Assembly: GCF_017643475.1 (NCBI RefSeq)
Contig: NZ_JAEPNI010000001.1
Coordinates: 62,001 to 126,000, forward strand
Direction: 5' to 3'
Length of the DNA stretch: 64,000 nucleotides
Source of the DNA: Maricaulis sp.
GTDB taxonomy: Bacteria; Pseudomonadota; Alphaproteobacteria; Caulobacterales; Maricaulaceae
Both the position numbers and the translations under genes were made by a program. Shown here in pieces: positions 28,185 through 37,277 of this stretch; position 1 is the first letter of the stretch; each line of letters opens with the position of its first letter. Under the pieces are notes generated by a model. The model saw nothing but the letters and a program-made list of their open reading frames with translations, did no database searches and was not told the DNA's origin.

Positions 28185-28577
28185 ATGAATCCGAGTGTTT
28201 TCTTCGAAGCCCCTTTGGTTATCCAGGTGCACGCTGTCGCCGCGATCCTGTCCTTGTTGATCGGGCTACTTCAGTTCTTCGGCCCCAAGGGAACGCTGCC
28301 ACACCGGACGCTCGGCTTCGCTTTTGTCATCGGCATGGTCGTCACGGCCACGACGGCGGTCTTTATTCGCCAGATCAATGACGGCAATTTTTCGCCGATC
28401 CATATCTTCGTGCCGCTGACCTTTCTCGGTCTTTATGGCCTGGTCCGGCATGCGATGGCCCATCGCGGGATGCGTCACGGAAAGGAAGCAAGGGGGCTGT
28501 TGTTCGGCGCCCTGCTCATTCCCGGCGTTCTCGCCTTTCTGCCTGGACGGCTGATGTGGATGGTCGTCTTCGGTTGA
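28185..28577 (+). CDS. DUF2306-like integral membrane protein
   Basis: A 130-residue four-helix membrane protein: VIQVHAVAAILSLLIGLLQF, PHRTLGFAFVIGMVV, SPIHIFVPLTFLGLYGL and a fourth hydrophobic segment ending the protein. Conserved His residues at VHAVAA, PHRTLG and PIHIF in the membrane suggest a haem- or metal-binding site, as in cytochrome-like DUF2306 families. It starts 9 nt after the carotenoid-oxygenase-family gene, hence probably the same operon; a redox partner role is possible but unproven. Confidence 0.75.
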   Translation: MNPSVFFEAPLVIQVHAVAAILSLLIGLLQFFGPKGTLPHRTLGFAFVIGMVVTATTAVFIRQINDGNFSPIHIFVPLTFLGLYGLVRHAMAHRGMRHGKEARGLLFGALLIPGVLAFLPGRLMWMVVFG

Positions 28578-28626
28578 TCTCAACTCCTGGAGGTTGCAGA
28601 TTCGTCTGCAGTCTCCGGGGATTTTC

Positions 28627-29487
28627 ATGAAACACCTGCTTGTTCTTCTTGCCGCGCTTGTCCTCCTGCCCGCAGCCCGAGCACAGGCACCACGCGATGT
28701 CCTGCTTGATGTCTGTAACGACACCGGATTTGCCGTCGCCACCGCGGCGGCCTATCGCACCTCGCCCACGCCGGACCAGACGCTGCGCAGCTGGTTCCTG
28801 GTTGAGCCCGGCGAATGCTTGCAGGGAGCGCTTAACAGTGTCGTCGGTGAGACTCTGGACTTGCATGTGATGTCCGGCAGTTTCCACTGGCCGGCCGGCG
28901 AGGGCGACAAGCAGATCTGTGTGCCCGCAGGATCAGGAATGCAATTCGCGTCCGCGCCGCCGTGTTCGTTGAGCCAGGAAACTCGCAGCTTCCGCACCCA
29001 TCCCATCACCAGCTCCGGACGTCGAGGAGCGGGAAATCGCATGATGGGGCAGATTTCGGCTCGCATTTCCTGTCACGATCTTGAAAGCCAAGACGCCCGG
29101 CTTTGCCTCCAGGCCCCGCGGGATGAACGCGGACTGGCCCAGCTCACGCGGACACTGGAGGTGTGTAACTCCTATTCGAGCGATCTCCGGGTGGCGGCGT
29201 TCGAACCGCAACCGGATGGAAGCCTGCACACCGGTGAAAACGCCTTCCTGGCACAAACCAACTGTCTTGACCTGTATCGTGGCTTTCCATCGCAGCAGCG
29301 TGTGCTGGTTGGTTTCGAGGTCTCCCGGCTGCCACGTAATGGCGGGATTTGCTGGTTCGAGGACAGCACGAGCGCGACCCTGACGACGGAACGCCGCTGC
29401 CCTGACGGAGCCACCCCGATGGAAACCCGCGAAGCGGTTTTCGGCAGTTTCACCGACAGATACACGGTCTACATCGCTCGCAATTGA
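28627..29487 (+). CDS. Secreted protein with two DUF1036-like modules
   Basis: A 286-residue exported protein: signal peptide MKHLLVLLAALVLLPAARAQ, then a DUF1036-like module (VCNDTGFAVATAAAYR...LVEPGECLQ) and a second weaker copy from about residue 185 (EVCNSYSSDLRVAAFEP, NCLDLYRGF). Many Cys pairs suggest disulfides in the periplasm. Function unknown. A hairpin with a UUCG loop (28595-28610, TGCAGA/TCTGCA) lies just upstream in the leader. Confidence 0.7.
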   Translation: MKHLLVLLAALVLLPAARAQAPRDVLLDVCNDTGFAVATAAAYRTSPTPDQTLRSWFLVEPGECLQGALNSVVGETLDLHVMSGSFHWPAGEGDKQICVPAGSGMQFASAPPCSLSQETRSFRTHPITSSGRRGAGNRMMGQISARISCHDLESQDARLCLQAPRDERGLAQLTRTLEVCNSYSSDLRVAAFEPQPDGSLHTGENAFLAQTNCLDLYRGFPSQQRVLVGFEVSRLPRNGGICWFEDSTSATLTTERRCPDGATPMETREAVFGSFTDRYTVYIARN

Positions 29488-29557
29488 AGCACATCATGTC
29501 CTCGAATTAAGTAGGCACCCCGGGCGCGACGATTATGGTACGGCCCGGGAGTGCGGC

Positions 29558-29595
29558 GCTAATTGGGGAAATCCATGCTAATTGGGGAAATCCAT
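29558..29595 (+). repeat. 19-bp perfect tandem duplication covering a ribosome-binding site and start codon
   Basis: GCTAATTGGGGAAATCCAT occurs twice without a gap (29558-29576 and 29577-29595). Each copy carries GGGGA and the AT of an ATG. The first ATG (29575) lies out of frame with the second (29594), which starts the downstream gene; 19 bp is not a multiple of 3. Confidence 0.9.
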
Positions 29596-30115
29596 GTTCA
29601 GATCTGTTCTGGCAGCCGCTGCCGCCATGGCCAGTTGCACCACCGCGTCCGCACAGGAAATCAACTTCGTCGACCGTATCGATATCCGCTTCCATTCCGG
29701 CCTCGACATTTTCGACTTCGATGTTGATTTCTCCGAGAGCTCCGTCTCCAACACCATCACAACGACCCGCCCCCGCGGTCAGAGCGGCGTGCAGCCGCTG
29801 TCAGCGCCGCTGCCGGACGATGCACTCGCCCGGGTCACGGCCTTTGTCATTCCGGCCACGATGGAAATGGCGGTCGGTGAAAGCCTGCCACTGACCTGGT
29901 ATGCCCCGCTGACGCACACCGTGTCCGACGTCACCCTCTCGGCAATGGAGACCGTCGACATCGAGACGCCCGCCGGCCCCTACACCACCACCCGTATCGA
30001 ACTGCGTGGTGGTTCGCCTGAGAATGATATCTTCGTCGATCAGGAAACCGGTGACATCGTTCGTATTGACGTCCTCGGCCAGGACATGCGCGTCCTGCGT
30101 ATGTCCAACGACTAG
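29594..30115 (+). CDS. Exported protein of unknown function
   Basis: A 173-residue protein beginning with a signal peptide (MFRSVLAAAAAMASCTTASA, cleaved before QEI). The remainder is beta-rich with a repeated Thr/Val pattern; no family recognised. The second copy of a 19-bp duplication provides GGGGA and the ATG. Spacing to the next gene is 60 nt. The upstream gene-free gap of 106 bp may hold its promoter. Confidence 0.6.
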   Translation: MFRSVLAAAAAMASCTTASAQEINFVDRIDIRFHSGLDIFDFDVDFSESSVSNTITTTRPRGQSGVQPLSAPLPDDALARVTAFVIPATMEMAVGESLPLTWYAPLTHTVSDVTLSAMETVDIETPAGPYTTTRIELRGGSPENDIFVDQETGDIVRIDVLGQDMRVLRMSND

Positions 30116-30175
30116 ACGAGCATCGCCCTGTCACACAGCTCGTTTATATCGGTCGGCAGTCTGAAGGAGAATTTC

Positions 30176-31321
30176 ATGCGCAAATTCGTTATCACTGTGT
30201 CCGCTATTGCCCTGGGGGCTTGTCAGCCGGAGACCGAGCCAGCCGCTCCCAACAATATAGTCGCTGCATTGGCGCCGTATTATGAGCAGCTGGATGTGGA
30301 ACGACCACAAGCGCTTCCCGGCGCTGGCGAACCGGCAGCCGACACATTGTTGCAGACCATCCTGTTTGGATCCTGCCACAGCACAGACCGGCCGCTGGAC
30401 ATCCTCGACACGATTGTCGGCCAACAGGGCGATTTATTCATCTACACGGGCGATAACGTCTATGGCGACGCCTATTCCTGGGACCCTTCCCTTCCCGAAC
30501 TACGCTCTGCCTACTCAAGTCTGGCCGCCTCAGAACCTTTTCGGAACCTGCGCCAGTCCACGCCAATTCTGGCGACGTGGGATGACCATGATTACGGCAT
30601 GAATGACTTCGGCGCCCAATTCCCGTTCAAGGGATTTGCCGAAGAGCTCTTCCTGGAGTTCTGGGGTGTCGCCGAGGAGGACGAACGCCGCTCGCGACCT
30701 GGCATCTATACCAGTCGCACGTATGGCCCGGACGGCCAACGGGTTCAGATTATCCTTCTCGATACCCGTTACTTCCGCGGCGCCCTCGCACGTACACCCC
30801 AGCGCAATGCCGTCGGCATGGAGCGCTATGTTCCGACGGAGGATACAAATGTTACCATGCTGGGCGAGGAACAGTGGAGTTGGCTCGCTGAAACCCTGCG
30901 GGAGCCGGCCGATGTTCGCCTAGTAGTTTCCTCCATCCAAGTGCTGGCGGATGGTCATGGCTGGGAAGCCTGGCGTACCATGCCTCACGAGCGTGACCGT
31001 CTTTTTGAGACCATCGAGGCTTCCGGAGCGGACGGCGTGGTCCTGGTTTCCGGCGATCGTCACTCATCAGGCCTATATCTACGCGATGATGTGATCGGTT
31101 ATCCTCTCTACGAAATCACCTCGTCGGCTCTGAACATGTCCTATGGCGATGAAAACAATGAGCCAGGCCCCAATCGCATAGGCGAGATGTATGCGCCGGC
31201 GAATTTCGGCGCCATCGAAGTGGACTGGGCAAACCGCAATCTGTCGCTGGAAATCCGGGATGGTAGCGGTGAAACCGTCCGACAGCAGAGCATTGCTCTC
31301 GACACGCTCACACGCAACTGA
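30176..31321 (+). CDS. PhoD-like phosphatase/phosphodiesterase lipoprotein
   Basis: A 381-residue protein. Lipobox IALGAC at residue 16 marks an outer or periplasmic lipoprotein. The metallophosphatase blocks FGSC, GDNVYGD, TWDDHDYGMND and SGDRHSSG place it in the PhoD alkaline phosphatase group with a binuclear or Fe-Ca site. Expected substrates are phosphomonoesters or diesters in the periplasm. A phosphate-starvation box was not found. It precedes the bufferin operon by 146 nt, but function gives no obvious link. Confidence 0.88.
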   Translation: MRKFVITVSAIALGACQPETEPAAPNNIVAALAPYYEQLDVERPQALPGAGEPAADTLLQTILFGSCHSTDRPLDILDTIVGQQGDLFIYTGDNVYGDAYSWDPSLPELRSAYSSLAASEPFRNLRQSTPILATWDDHDYGMNDFGAQFPFKGFAEELFLEFWGVAEEDERRSRPGIYTSRTYGPDGQRVQIILLDTRYFRGALARTPQRNAVGMERYVPTEDTNVTMLGEEQWSWLAETLREPADVRLVVSSIQVLADGHGWEAWRTMPHERDRLFETIEASGADGVVLVSGDRHSSGLYLRDDVIGYPLYEITSSALNMSYGDENNEPGPNRIGEMYAPANFGAIEVDWANRNLSLEIRDGSGETVRQQSIALDTLTRN

Positions 31322-31467
31322 ACGTGATCTGACGCGCGATAACACGATGGTGACGGCGCGTCGGGCGGACGTTACTGGAAATTTATCTTCTTCCTCGCCT
31401 AGTTTGAGCTGGTCAGGTCGGGCCATCCTGTCCCCCGCTCGACCTCTCAACAAGGAGACACTGAGAG

Positions 31468-31758
31468 ATGAAATCTGAAACCAAGTTCGCTGCCGTAGCT
31501 TCCACGGCCCTGGCACTGTCCCTCGCCACGGCCGCTGCTAATGCCGAAGCCGCAAGTGCGGCAGAGGAAATGGAACAGTGCTACGGCGTATCCCTCGCGG
31601 GTGAAAACGACTGCGCTGCTGGTCCGGGCACGTCCTGTGCCGGCACCTCTACTGTCGATTACCAAGGCAATGCCTGGACCTACGTACCGGAAGGCACGTG
31701 TGAAAGCATTGAAACCCCTTACGGCAACGGTTCTCTCGAGCCGGTTGAACGTCCGTAA
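31468..31758 (+). CDS. bufA1: Bufferin-type RiPP precursor (BufA1, DUF2282)
   Basis: A 96-residue precursor. The N-terminal 25 residues form a signal peptide ([21 protein letters not shown]). The mature part carries four conserved cysteines, C38, C49, C57 and C78, in [35 protein letters not shown] and GTCES, the DUF2282/BufA1 signature. In Caulobacter the corresponding gene product is modified by an MNIO enzyme at Cys and acts as a copper-binding peptide in the periplasm. AAGGAGA precedes the ATG. It is followed by the modifying genes in the same order as known bufferin operons. Confidence 0.92.
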   Translation: MKSETKFAAVASTALALSLATAAANAEAASAAEEMEQCYGVSLAGENDCAAGPGTSCAGTSTVDYQGNAWTYVPEGTCESIETPYGNGSLEPVERP

Positions 31759-31809
31759 CTCTCTCAGCCCTGGCGCCAACCTCGTGTTTGCGCCGGGGGT
31801 GTTCCCGTG

Positions 31810-32661
31810 ATGACCGAACTCCCCGATTCCGCAGGGCTTGCCCTCAAGCCAGAACATTTCCGGCAAGCGCTGGAAACGCCCGCTGAGGGAATGTGGTTCG
31901 AAGTCCATCCGGAAAACTACATGGCTCCGGGCGGTCCGCGGCTGAGCTGGCTCGACGCGTTTGCCGAGAAATTTCCGATATCCCTGCACGGGGTCGGCAT
32001 GTCGCTGGGCGGCATGGATGCCCCGGCCCCGCAACATCTCGATCGCTGGGCACAGCTGATTGACCGCTACAAGCCCGCAGCAATATCCGAACACCTGGCC
32101 TGGACGTCCCATCAGGGAACGCACTTCAACGACCTCTTGCCCGTCCCGGCGACCAGGGCTGCGCTCTCCCGTTTTGTCGAGCATGTGAACATCATGCAGG
32201 ACCGGCTCGGTCGACAGGTATTGATCGAGAACCCCTCGATCTATGTCGCCCTGAAATCAGAGATGAGCGAAGTGGAATTTCTTCGGGAAACCGTCGCTCG
32301 AACAGGCTGCGGCCTGTTGCTGGACGTCAATAATGTGCATGTCAGCTGTCACAATCTCGGTCTCGATGCGATCGCCTATCTCGATGCCTTTCCGCACCAT
32401 GCTATCGGTGAAATCCATATTGCCGGTCATGAAGAAGACACGGCGCTAGGCGGAGAATTGCTGATCGACACTCATAGTGCGCCTATCGTTGAAAGTGTCT
32501 GGTCGCTGCTGGACTACACGCTGGCGCTGACCGGACCACGACCGGTCCTCATCGAGCGCGACACGAACATTCCCACTTTCGAGACATTGTTGACCGACCA
32601 TGTCCGTGCACAGGGTTACATCGATGCAGCCCGTGTTCGGGAGGCAGCCCATGCCAGCTGA
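31810..32661 (+). CDS. bufB: MNIO-family peptide-modifying oxidase (BufB, DUF692)
   Basis: A 283-residue multinuclear non-haem iron oxidase of the DUF692 family, a TIM barrel. Metal and catalytic blocks are MWFEVHPENYM, SLHGVGMSLGG, SEHLAW, LIENPS, LLLDVNNVHVS, EIHIAGHEED and IERDTN. It is expected to oxidise Cys of BufA1 to thiooxazole-type groups with help of BufC. Start: ATG 31810 has GGGGG at good distance; GTG 31807 is possible too. Overlaps bufC by 11 nt. Confidence 0.93.
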   Translation: MTELPDSAGLALKPEHFRQALETPAEGMWFEVHPENYMAPGGPRLSWLDAFAEKFPISLHGVGMSLGGMDAPAPQHLDRWAQLIDRYKPAAISEHLAWTSHQGTHFNDLLPVPATRAALSRFVEHVNIMQDRLGRQVLIENPSIYVALKSEMSEVEFLRETVARTGCGLLLDVNNVHVSCHNLGLDAIAYLDAFPHHAIGEIHIAGHEEDTALGGELLIDTHSAPIVESVWSLLDYTLALTGPRPVLIERDTNIPTFETLLTDHVRAQGYIDAARVREAAHAS

Positions 32662-33412
32662 GTTCAACCAGGCATTCGCGGGCACACTGCTCGGACGAGG
32701 TGACCAGGACCTGCTGGAACACCTCGCAAACCCGGCCCACGCCAAGCGGCTCAATGTCTATCGCAACAACGTTGCCCGCGGTGCGATCGAAGCTCTTCGC
32801 GCGGCCTATCCCGCTGTGAACCGCATCGCGGGCGCGAATTTCTTTTCCCCTATGGCACGACAGTATTGGCTTGATCACCCGCCAACAGACGCGCCGCTCT
32901 TTCTTTATGGCAAGGGTTTCGACCAGCACGTCGCGACCTATGAACCGGCGCGCAGCTTGCCATATCTGCCAACGATCGCCCGCCTCGACCGGGCCTGGCT
33001 GGAAGCACATCACGCTGCTGATACTCCTGCACTCAACCCGTCAGACGTTACAGGCATGAATCCGGAAAGCCTGCCCGAACTCCGCCCGGGCCTGACAGCC
33101 AGCGTTCAATTGTTGACATTGCATCACTCCGCGCACGCGGCCTGGCTGGCCAATCGGCAGGAAGCCGCCGCCGAAGACATGCAGATCGGCGAGAGCGCTG
33201 AACATGTTCTCGTCTGGCGACATCGCGGCACTGTTCAGTCCGCCAGCATCCCGGTTCAACATTTCGACTTTCTGACCCGGATCGCCCGGGGCGACAGCCT
33301 CGGCAGCGCGATGGAAGACGCCAACGATGGCGGCATTGATCCGTCACAATTTTTCTCCCACGGTCTGACCAGCGGCCTGTTCGCTGCAAACCGCCAAAGC
33401 GAGACCCTTTAA
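32651..33412 (+). CDS. bufC: MNIO partner protein (BufC, DUF2063)
   Basis: A 253-residue DUF2063-type protein that binds the precursor and delivers it to BufB. Start ATG 32651 follows GGGAGG and precedes MPAEFNQAFAGTLL. KRLNVYRNNVARGAIEALRA and YPAVNRIAGANFF are family-typical at 40-75, DNA-binding-like helices. A C-terminal half binds the peptide leader by inference. Starts inside bufB and ends on the TAATG junction with bufD, so translation is coupled across the operon. Confidence 0.9.
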   Translation: MPAEFNQAFAGTLLGRGDQDLLEHLANPAHAKRLNVYRNNVARGAIEALRAAYPAVNRIAGANFFSPMARQYWLDHPPTDAPLFLYGKGFDQHVATYEPARSLPYLPTIARLDRAWLEAHHAADTPALNPSDVTGMNPESLPELRPGLTASVQLLTLHHSAHAAWLANRQEAAAEDMQIGESAEHVLVWRHRGTVQSASIPVQHFDFLTRIARGDSLGSAMEDANDGGIDPSQFFSHGLTSGLFAANRQSETL

Positions 33413-33957
33413 TGTCCTCATTCCTGAGCCGGGCCCATGGCCTCTACACCGGCGTCTTTGCCGCGATTGAGAAATCCCTGGGCGGTGATGTCCTGGCCGT
33501 GCTCGCACGCCTGACCCTCGCCGGGATTTTCTGGCGCTCACTCCTGACCAAGGTCGAAACGGTCAAACTGTTCAAATACACCGAGTACATCAACGACTTC
33601 CCGGTCGAGCGTGCGCATGTGCGGCTGCCTGATTTCCCGCTACAGATCCGTCCGGCCACCTATCACCAGTTCAATGGCGATTTCGCGCTACCGCTCATTC
33701 CGGGCGAGCTCGCTGCCCTGATGGCTACCGTGGGGGAGTTCATTCTCCCCATCCTGCTGGTACTGGGCCTGGCGACCCGTTTTGCGGCTGCCGGCCTGAT
33801 GGTGATGACGCTGGTCATCCAGTTCTTTGTCTATCCGGAAGCCTGGTGGGGAACCCATGCGATGTGGGCTGTCATCGCCCTCTATCTGATGGCTAAGGGA
33901 CCCGGGCGGTTGTCTCTCGATCACATGTTCGGAAATAGATTCGCCTCAAAGGCTTAA
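33412..33957 (+). CDS. bufD: DoxX-family membrane protein (BufD)
   Basis: A 181-residue DoxX protein with four membrane helices: AVLARLTLAGIFWRSLLTKV, VGEFILPILLVLGLATRFAA, MVMTLVIQFFVYP and AMWAVIALYLMAKGPGRLS. DoxX proteins occur as last genes of bufferin operons; the role is unknown, perhaps redox or quinone linked. TAATG overlap with bufC. Confidence 0.88.
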   Translation: MSSFLSRAHGLYTGVFAAIEKSLGGDVLAVLARLTLAGIFWRSLLTKVETVKLFKYTEYINDFPVERAHVRLPDFPLQIRPATYHQFNGDFALPLIPGELAALMATVGEFILPILLVLGLATRFAAAGLMVMTLVIQFFVYPEAWWGTHAMWAVIALYLMAKGPGRLSLDHMFGNRFASKA

Positions 33958-34023
33958 TCGGTTGCACGCTTCTCTCCCGCACGTCATCTTGGCTGATACG
34001 GATGGGGATCCGGGGGGATAAAG

Positions 34024-34470
34024 ATGAACAAGGTCTCGGTCGTGTCGACCCAGATTTCGAACAAGCCTGATCGTTTCATGCCGGACTGGGTGCTGGGCCT
34101 GATCGTGCGCCTGTCCATCGTTCCGGGCCTGTGGAGCTGGGGCCGCGCCAATGCCGGTGAAGACTGGCTTGAAGTCTCTCCGGGCATTCTCTCCGCGGTC
34201 GGATACTGGAATATCCCGCTTCTGCCCGATGCCCTTGTCGCCCAGATCGCGGTCTGGGGCGCGCATCTCGCGGCCATCACGCTTCTGCTCGGCTTCCTGA
34301 GCCGCGTGGTCGGATTCGTGCTGGTTCTGGCCGGAGCCGCCTACATATTCTGGATCGCTCCGGATGCCTGGCAATCGGCTGTCGTGTTCGAGGCCATCGC
34401 CTTCTACCTGTTCGCACGAGGCAGCGGAGCCTTGTCGATCGACGGCGCGCTGGCTGCAACAACCCGCTAG
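34024..34470 (+). CDS. Second DoxX-like membrane protein of the bufferin operon
   Basis: A 148-residue DoxX relative: ILSAVGYWNIPLLPDALVAQ precedes AAITLLLGFLSRVVGFVLVL and the terminal FYLFARGSGALSIDGALAA echoes the end of BufD. It is probably a duplicate DoxX gene. GGGGGG lies before the ATG and the gap from bufD is 66 nt with no terminator. Confidence 0.78.
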   Translation: MNKVSVVSTQISNKPDRFMPDWVLGLIVRLSIVPGLWSWGRANAGEDWLEVSPGILSAVGYWNIPLLPDALVAQIAVWGAHLAAITLLLGFLSRVVGFVLVLAGAAYIFWIAPDAWQSAVVFEAIAFYLFARGSGALSIDGALAATTR

Positions 34471-34581
34471 GCACGCTCGTTTTTCAACGGAATCTCATTT
34501 GCGAATTACCGTTTCTCAACCTATGCATCTAAAGGCTATGTCTTAGTCCCTTCTTGCATCGGTCAGGAGAGCGTCGGCCGC

Positions 34582-35964
34582 ATGTCGCCCGATCTCAAAC
34601 AAAAACTCAAAAAGGCCCTCGCCGGGAAGTCCGCGGTCGAGATGGGCCAGTTCCAGTTCGTGAACCTGGATGAGATCCGCTCGCAGGCCGGTGACGAGTG
34701 GCCGGAGATCCGTGACAAGACCTATGAGGTCTCGGGTCATTTCATCGAGAAACGCCTGGCCGACGATGACGTCTTCATTCGTTGCCAGGGCGGTTTCCTG
34801 ATCATTTTCTCCACAATGGGCGGTGTCGAGGCTGAAGCTCATGTCGAGGAGATCAACGAGGAACTCAACGAGTTTTTCCTCGGCGAGCGCTGGCTGGAGA
34901 AGCTGCGCTCCCATGCCGAGGCTCGCCGAGTTCCAACAGACGAATTCCTGAGCATTGTCGCGCGCACGCAGGTTGAGGGCGAGCCCGCCGGTGAGGCGCG
35001 TCCGGAACCTGAGAAAGCCCAGGAAGCCGCTGCAGAGGCCGCGGCCGGCTGGGAAAAGAAACCAGAGTCTGGTGAAGGCCCGAAAGGCGCCAAGGGCGGT
35101 CGCTGGGAGAAGACCACCCAGTCCAAATCGCGTTCCGACAAGGAAGGCGTTCTAGAATGGCCAGACGAGGTCTACGAGGCCAAGGCGTGGGACGAGATCA
35201 TCTTCCAACCGGTCTGGGACAGCCGCACCAACGCCGTCCTGCACCACGTCTGCCAGGTCCGGCGCACAGTCGGCGATCGTCATGTCTATGGTCGCGACAC
35301 ATTGATGGGCATCGATGAAGCCCAAGCGCTGCGAGCACTTGATCGCGAAGTTGCACTCGCGGCGCAGCGCGGTTTCCAATCCGTGTTTTCCAAGGGCGGA
35401 AAGTGCGGGATCACTATCCCGGTACACTACGAGACATTGTCCGCCGTCTCCCATCGCATGGAGTATTTTTCCATCCTGCAGGCGGTTCCCAAACCCATTC
35501 GCAAATACTTCCAGATCCGAGTGGATTCAGTCCCTTCCGGCGCACCGGTGACGCAGATGCAGGAAGTCTTCCGCTCAATGCGCCATTTCGGCTCCAACAT
35601 CCTCGCCGAAATCAGCTACGCCAATAAATGGGATCTCGCCCGCTTTGAAGGCTGCGGGATCAGTGTATTCGGCGCGGCCCTGCCGCAAACACTCAGCATT
35701 CGGGAACCCGGCGACGAGGCCGTAATGGGCTTCATGCAGCTGGTCACACAGGCCAGGGAGCTGCAAGGCGAGGCCTTCCTGAACAATATGGGCAATCCGG
35801 ACCTGCTGAACGCCGCCATTTCCACTGGCATCCGGCTTTTCTCGGGACCTGTGATCGCCAATGACGAGGATGCCCCTCAACCGGCGAGATCGCTTGATTT
35901 TGCCGGCATCGCCAACCGATTACGCAAATCCGGGCCGGATACCGATGTCTTTGAAATCGACTGA
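34582..35964 (+). CDS. Uncharacterised protein with degenerate GGDEF-EAL-like architecture
   Basis: A 460-residue cytosolic protein. Residues 1-120 end with [16 protein letters not shown]...[13 protein letters not shown], the spacing of a GGDEF domain end, with no GGDEF motif. A linker of about 70 residues is Glu/Ala/Lys rich. Residues 200-430 resemble an EAL domain fold: [20 protein letters not shown] (EAL enzymes have QPI.D..G...EAL), but the catalytic EAL glutamate and other metal residues are absent. It could be a c-di-GMP receptor or protein-interaction module. Located between bufferin genes and sucCD. Confidence 0.45.
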   Translation: MSPDLKQKLKKALAGKSAVEMGQFQFVNLDEIRSQAGDEWPEIRDKTYEVSGHFIEKRLADDDVFIRCQGGFLIIFSTMGGVEAEAHVEEINEELNEFFLGERWLEKLRSHAEARRVPTDEFLSIVARTQVEGEPAGEARPEPEKAQEAAAEAAAGWEKKPESGEGPKGAKGGRWEKTTQSKSRSDKEGVLEWPDEVYEAKAWDEIIFQPVWDSRTNAVLHHVCQVRRTVGDRHVYGRDTLMGIDEAQALRALDREVALAAQRGFQSVFSKGGKCGITIPVHYETLSAVSHRMEYFSILQAVPKPIRKYFQIRVDSVPSGAPVTQMQEVFRSMRHFGSNILAEISYANKWDLARFEGCGISVFGAALPQTLSIREPGDEAVMGFMQLVTQARELQGEAFLNNMGNPDLLNAAISTGIRLFSGPVIANDEDAPQPARSLDFAGIANRLRKSGPDTDVFEID

Positions 35965-35998
35965 TTGATTATGTTGTAAACGCTCACAGCGCACGCCG

Positions 35999-36026
35999 TT
36001 GCGCTGCGGGCAACCAGTGTTATAAG
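35999..36026 (+). promoter_or_regulatory. Putative promoter of sucCD
   Basis: TATAAG (36021-36026) is a near-consensus -10, with TTGCGC (35999-36004) 16 bp upstream as a weak -35. It lies 51 bp before the sucC start. Confidence 0.4.
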
Positions 36027-36077
36027 GCGAACTCCACCTGGATTTCCTCCGCTGATTCCTCCCGCGAGGCCCATTAC

Positions 36078-37277
36078 ATGAATATCCACGAGCATCAGGC
36101 TAAAGCTGTCCTGAAATCCTTCGGCGCACCCGTCGCAGACGGCGTAGCCATTTTCTCTGCAGACGACGCAGCCGCCGCTGCGGATCAACTTCCCGGCCCG
36201 CTCTGGGTTGTGAAGTCACAGATCCATGCCGGCGGTCGCGGCAAGGGCAAGTTCAAGGAACTTGGTCCCGACGCCAAGGGCGGCGTCCGCCTCGCCTTTT
36301 CCAAGGACGAGGTCATTTCCCACGCCAGGGAAATGCTGGGCAATACACTGGTCACGCACCAGACCGGCCCGGACGGCAAACAGGTCAACCGCCTCTATAT
36401 CGAGGACGGCGCTGACATCGAGACCGAGCTCTATTGCTCGCTGCTCGTCAATCGCGAAACCGGCCGCGTTTCCTTTGTCGTCTCCACCGAGGGCGGCATG
36501 GACATCGAGGCTGTCGCCGAGGAGACCCCGGAAAAGATCCACACGATCGATATCGATCCGGAGACCGGCGTAACCCCGGCTGATGCGGCCAAGATCGCCG
36601 ACGCTTTCGAGCTTTCCGGCTCGGCACGCGACGACATGCTGTCGCTGGCAGGCATCCTCTACAAGGCCTTCACCGAGAAGGACATGGCGCTTTTGGAAGT
36701 GAACCCGCTGATCGTCATGAAAGACGGCCATATGCGTGTTCTCGACGCCAAGGTCTCCTTCGACGGCAATGCCCTCTTCCGCCATGACGACATCATGGAA
36801 CTGCGCGACGAGACCGAGGAAGACGCCAAGGAAATCGAAGCGTCCAAATACGACCTCGCCTATGTCGCTCTCGACGGCAATATCGGCTGTATGGTCAATG
36901 GCGCTGGCCTGGCCATGGCGACGATGGACATCATCAAGCTGTATGGCGCAGAGCCGGCCAACTTCCTCGATGTGGGTGGTGGCGCGACCAAGGAAAAGGT
37001 CACCGCAGCCTTCAAGATCATCACCGCTGACGAGAACGTCAAAGGCATTCTGGTCAATATCTTCGGTGGCATCATGCGCTGTGACATCATCGCCGAAGGC
37101 GTGGTTGCCGCGGTGAAAGAGGTCGGCCTCCAGGTCCCGCTGGTGGTTCGCCTGGAAGGCACCAATGTCCAGCTGGGCAAGGACATCATCAATAATTCCG
37201 GCCTCAACGTGATCGCTGCTGACGATCTCGACGATGCTGCCCAGAAGATTGTCGCCGCTGTAAAGGGGGCTGAATAA
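36078..37277 (+). CDS. sucC: Succinate-CoA ligase (ADP-forming) subunit beta
   Basis: A 399-residue ATP-grasp beta subunit. It makes ATP or GTP from succinyl-CoA in the TCA cycle, with SucD. The opening [16 protein letters not shown] and [17 protein letters not shown] are family marks. [28 protein letters not shown] and [16 protein letters not shown] form the C-terminal ligase domain. The stop overlaps sucD's start (TAATG), so the two subunits are made in equal amounts. Confidence 0.97.
   Translation: MNIHEHQAKAVLKSFGAPVADGVAIFSADDAAAAADQLPGPLWVVKSQIHAGGRGKGKFKELGPDAKGGVRLAFSKDEVISHAREMLGNTLVTHQTGPDGKQVNRLYIEDGADIETELYCSLLVNRETGRVSFVVSTEGGMDIEAVAEETPEKIHTIDIDPETGVTPADAAKIADAFELSGSARDDMLSLAGILYKAFTEKDMALLEVNPLIVMKDGHMRVLDAKVSFDGNALFRHDDIMELRDETEEDAKEIEASKYDLAYVALDGNIGCMVNGAGLAMATMDIIKLYGAEPANFLDVGGGATKEKVTAAFKIITADENVKGILVNIFGGIMRCDIIAEGVVAAVKEVGLQVPLVVRLEGTNVQLGKDIINNSGLNVIAADDLDDAAQKIVAAVKGAE

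Noticed and set aside
26493-28232. 579-residue reverse ORF over the carotenoid oxygenase
   Set aside because: Antisense shadow; no signal or domain.
31322-31467. ECF-sigma (SigF-like) promoter for the bufferin operon
   Set aside because: Expected from Caulobacter, but no -35/-10 pair could be assigned with confidence by eye.
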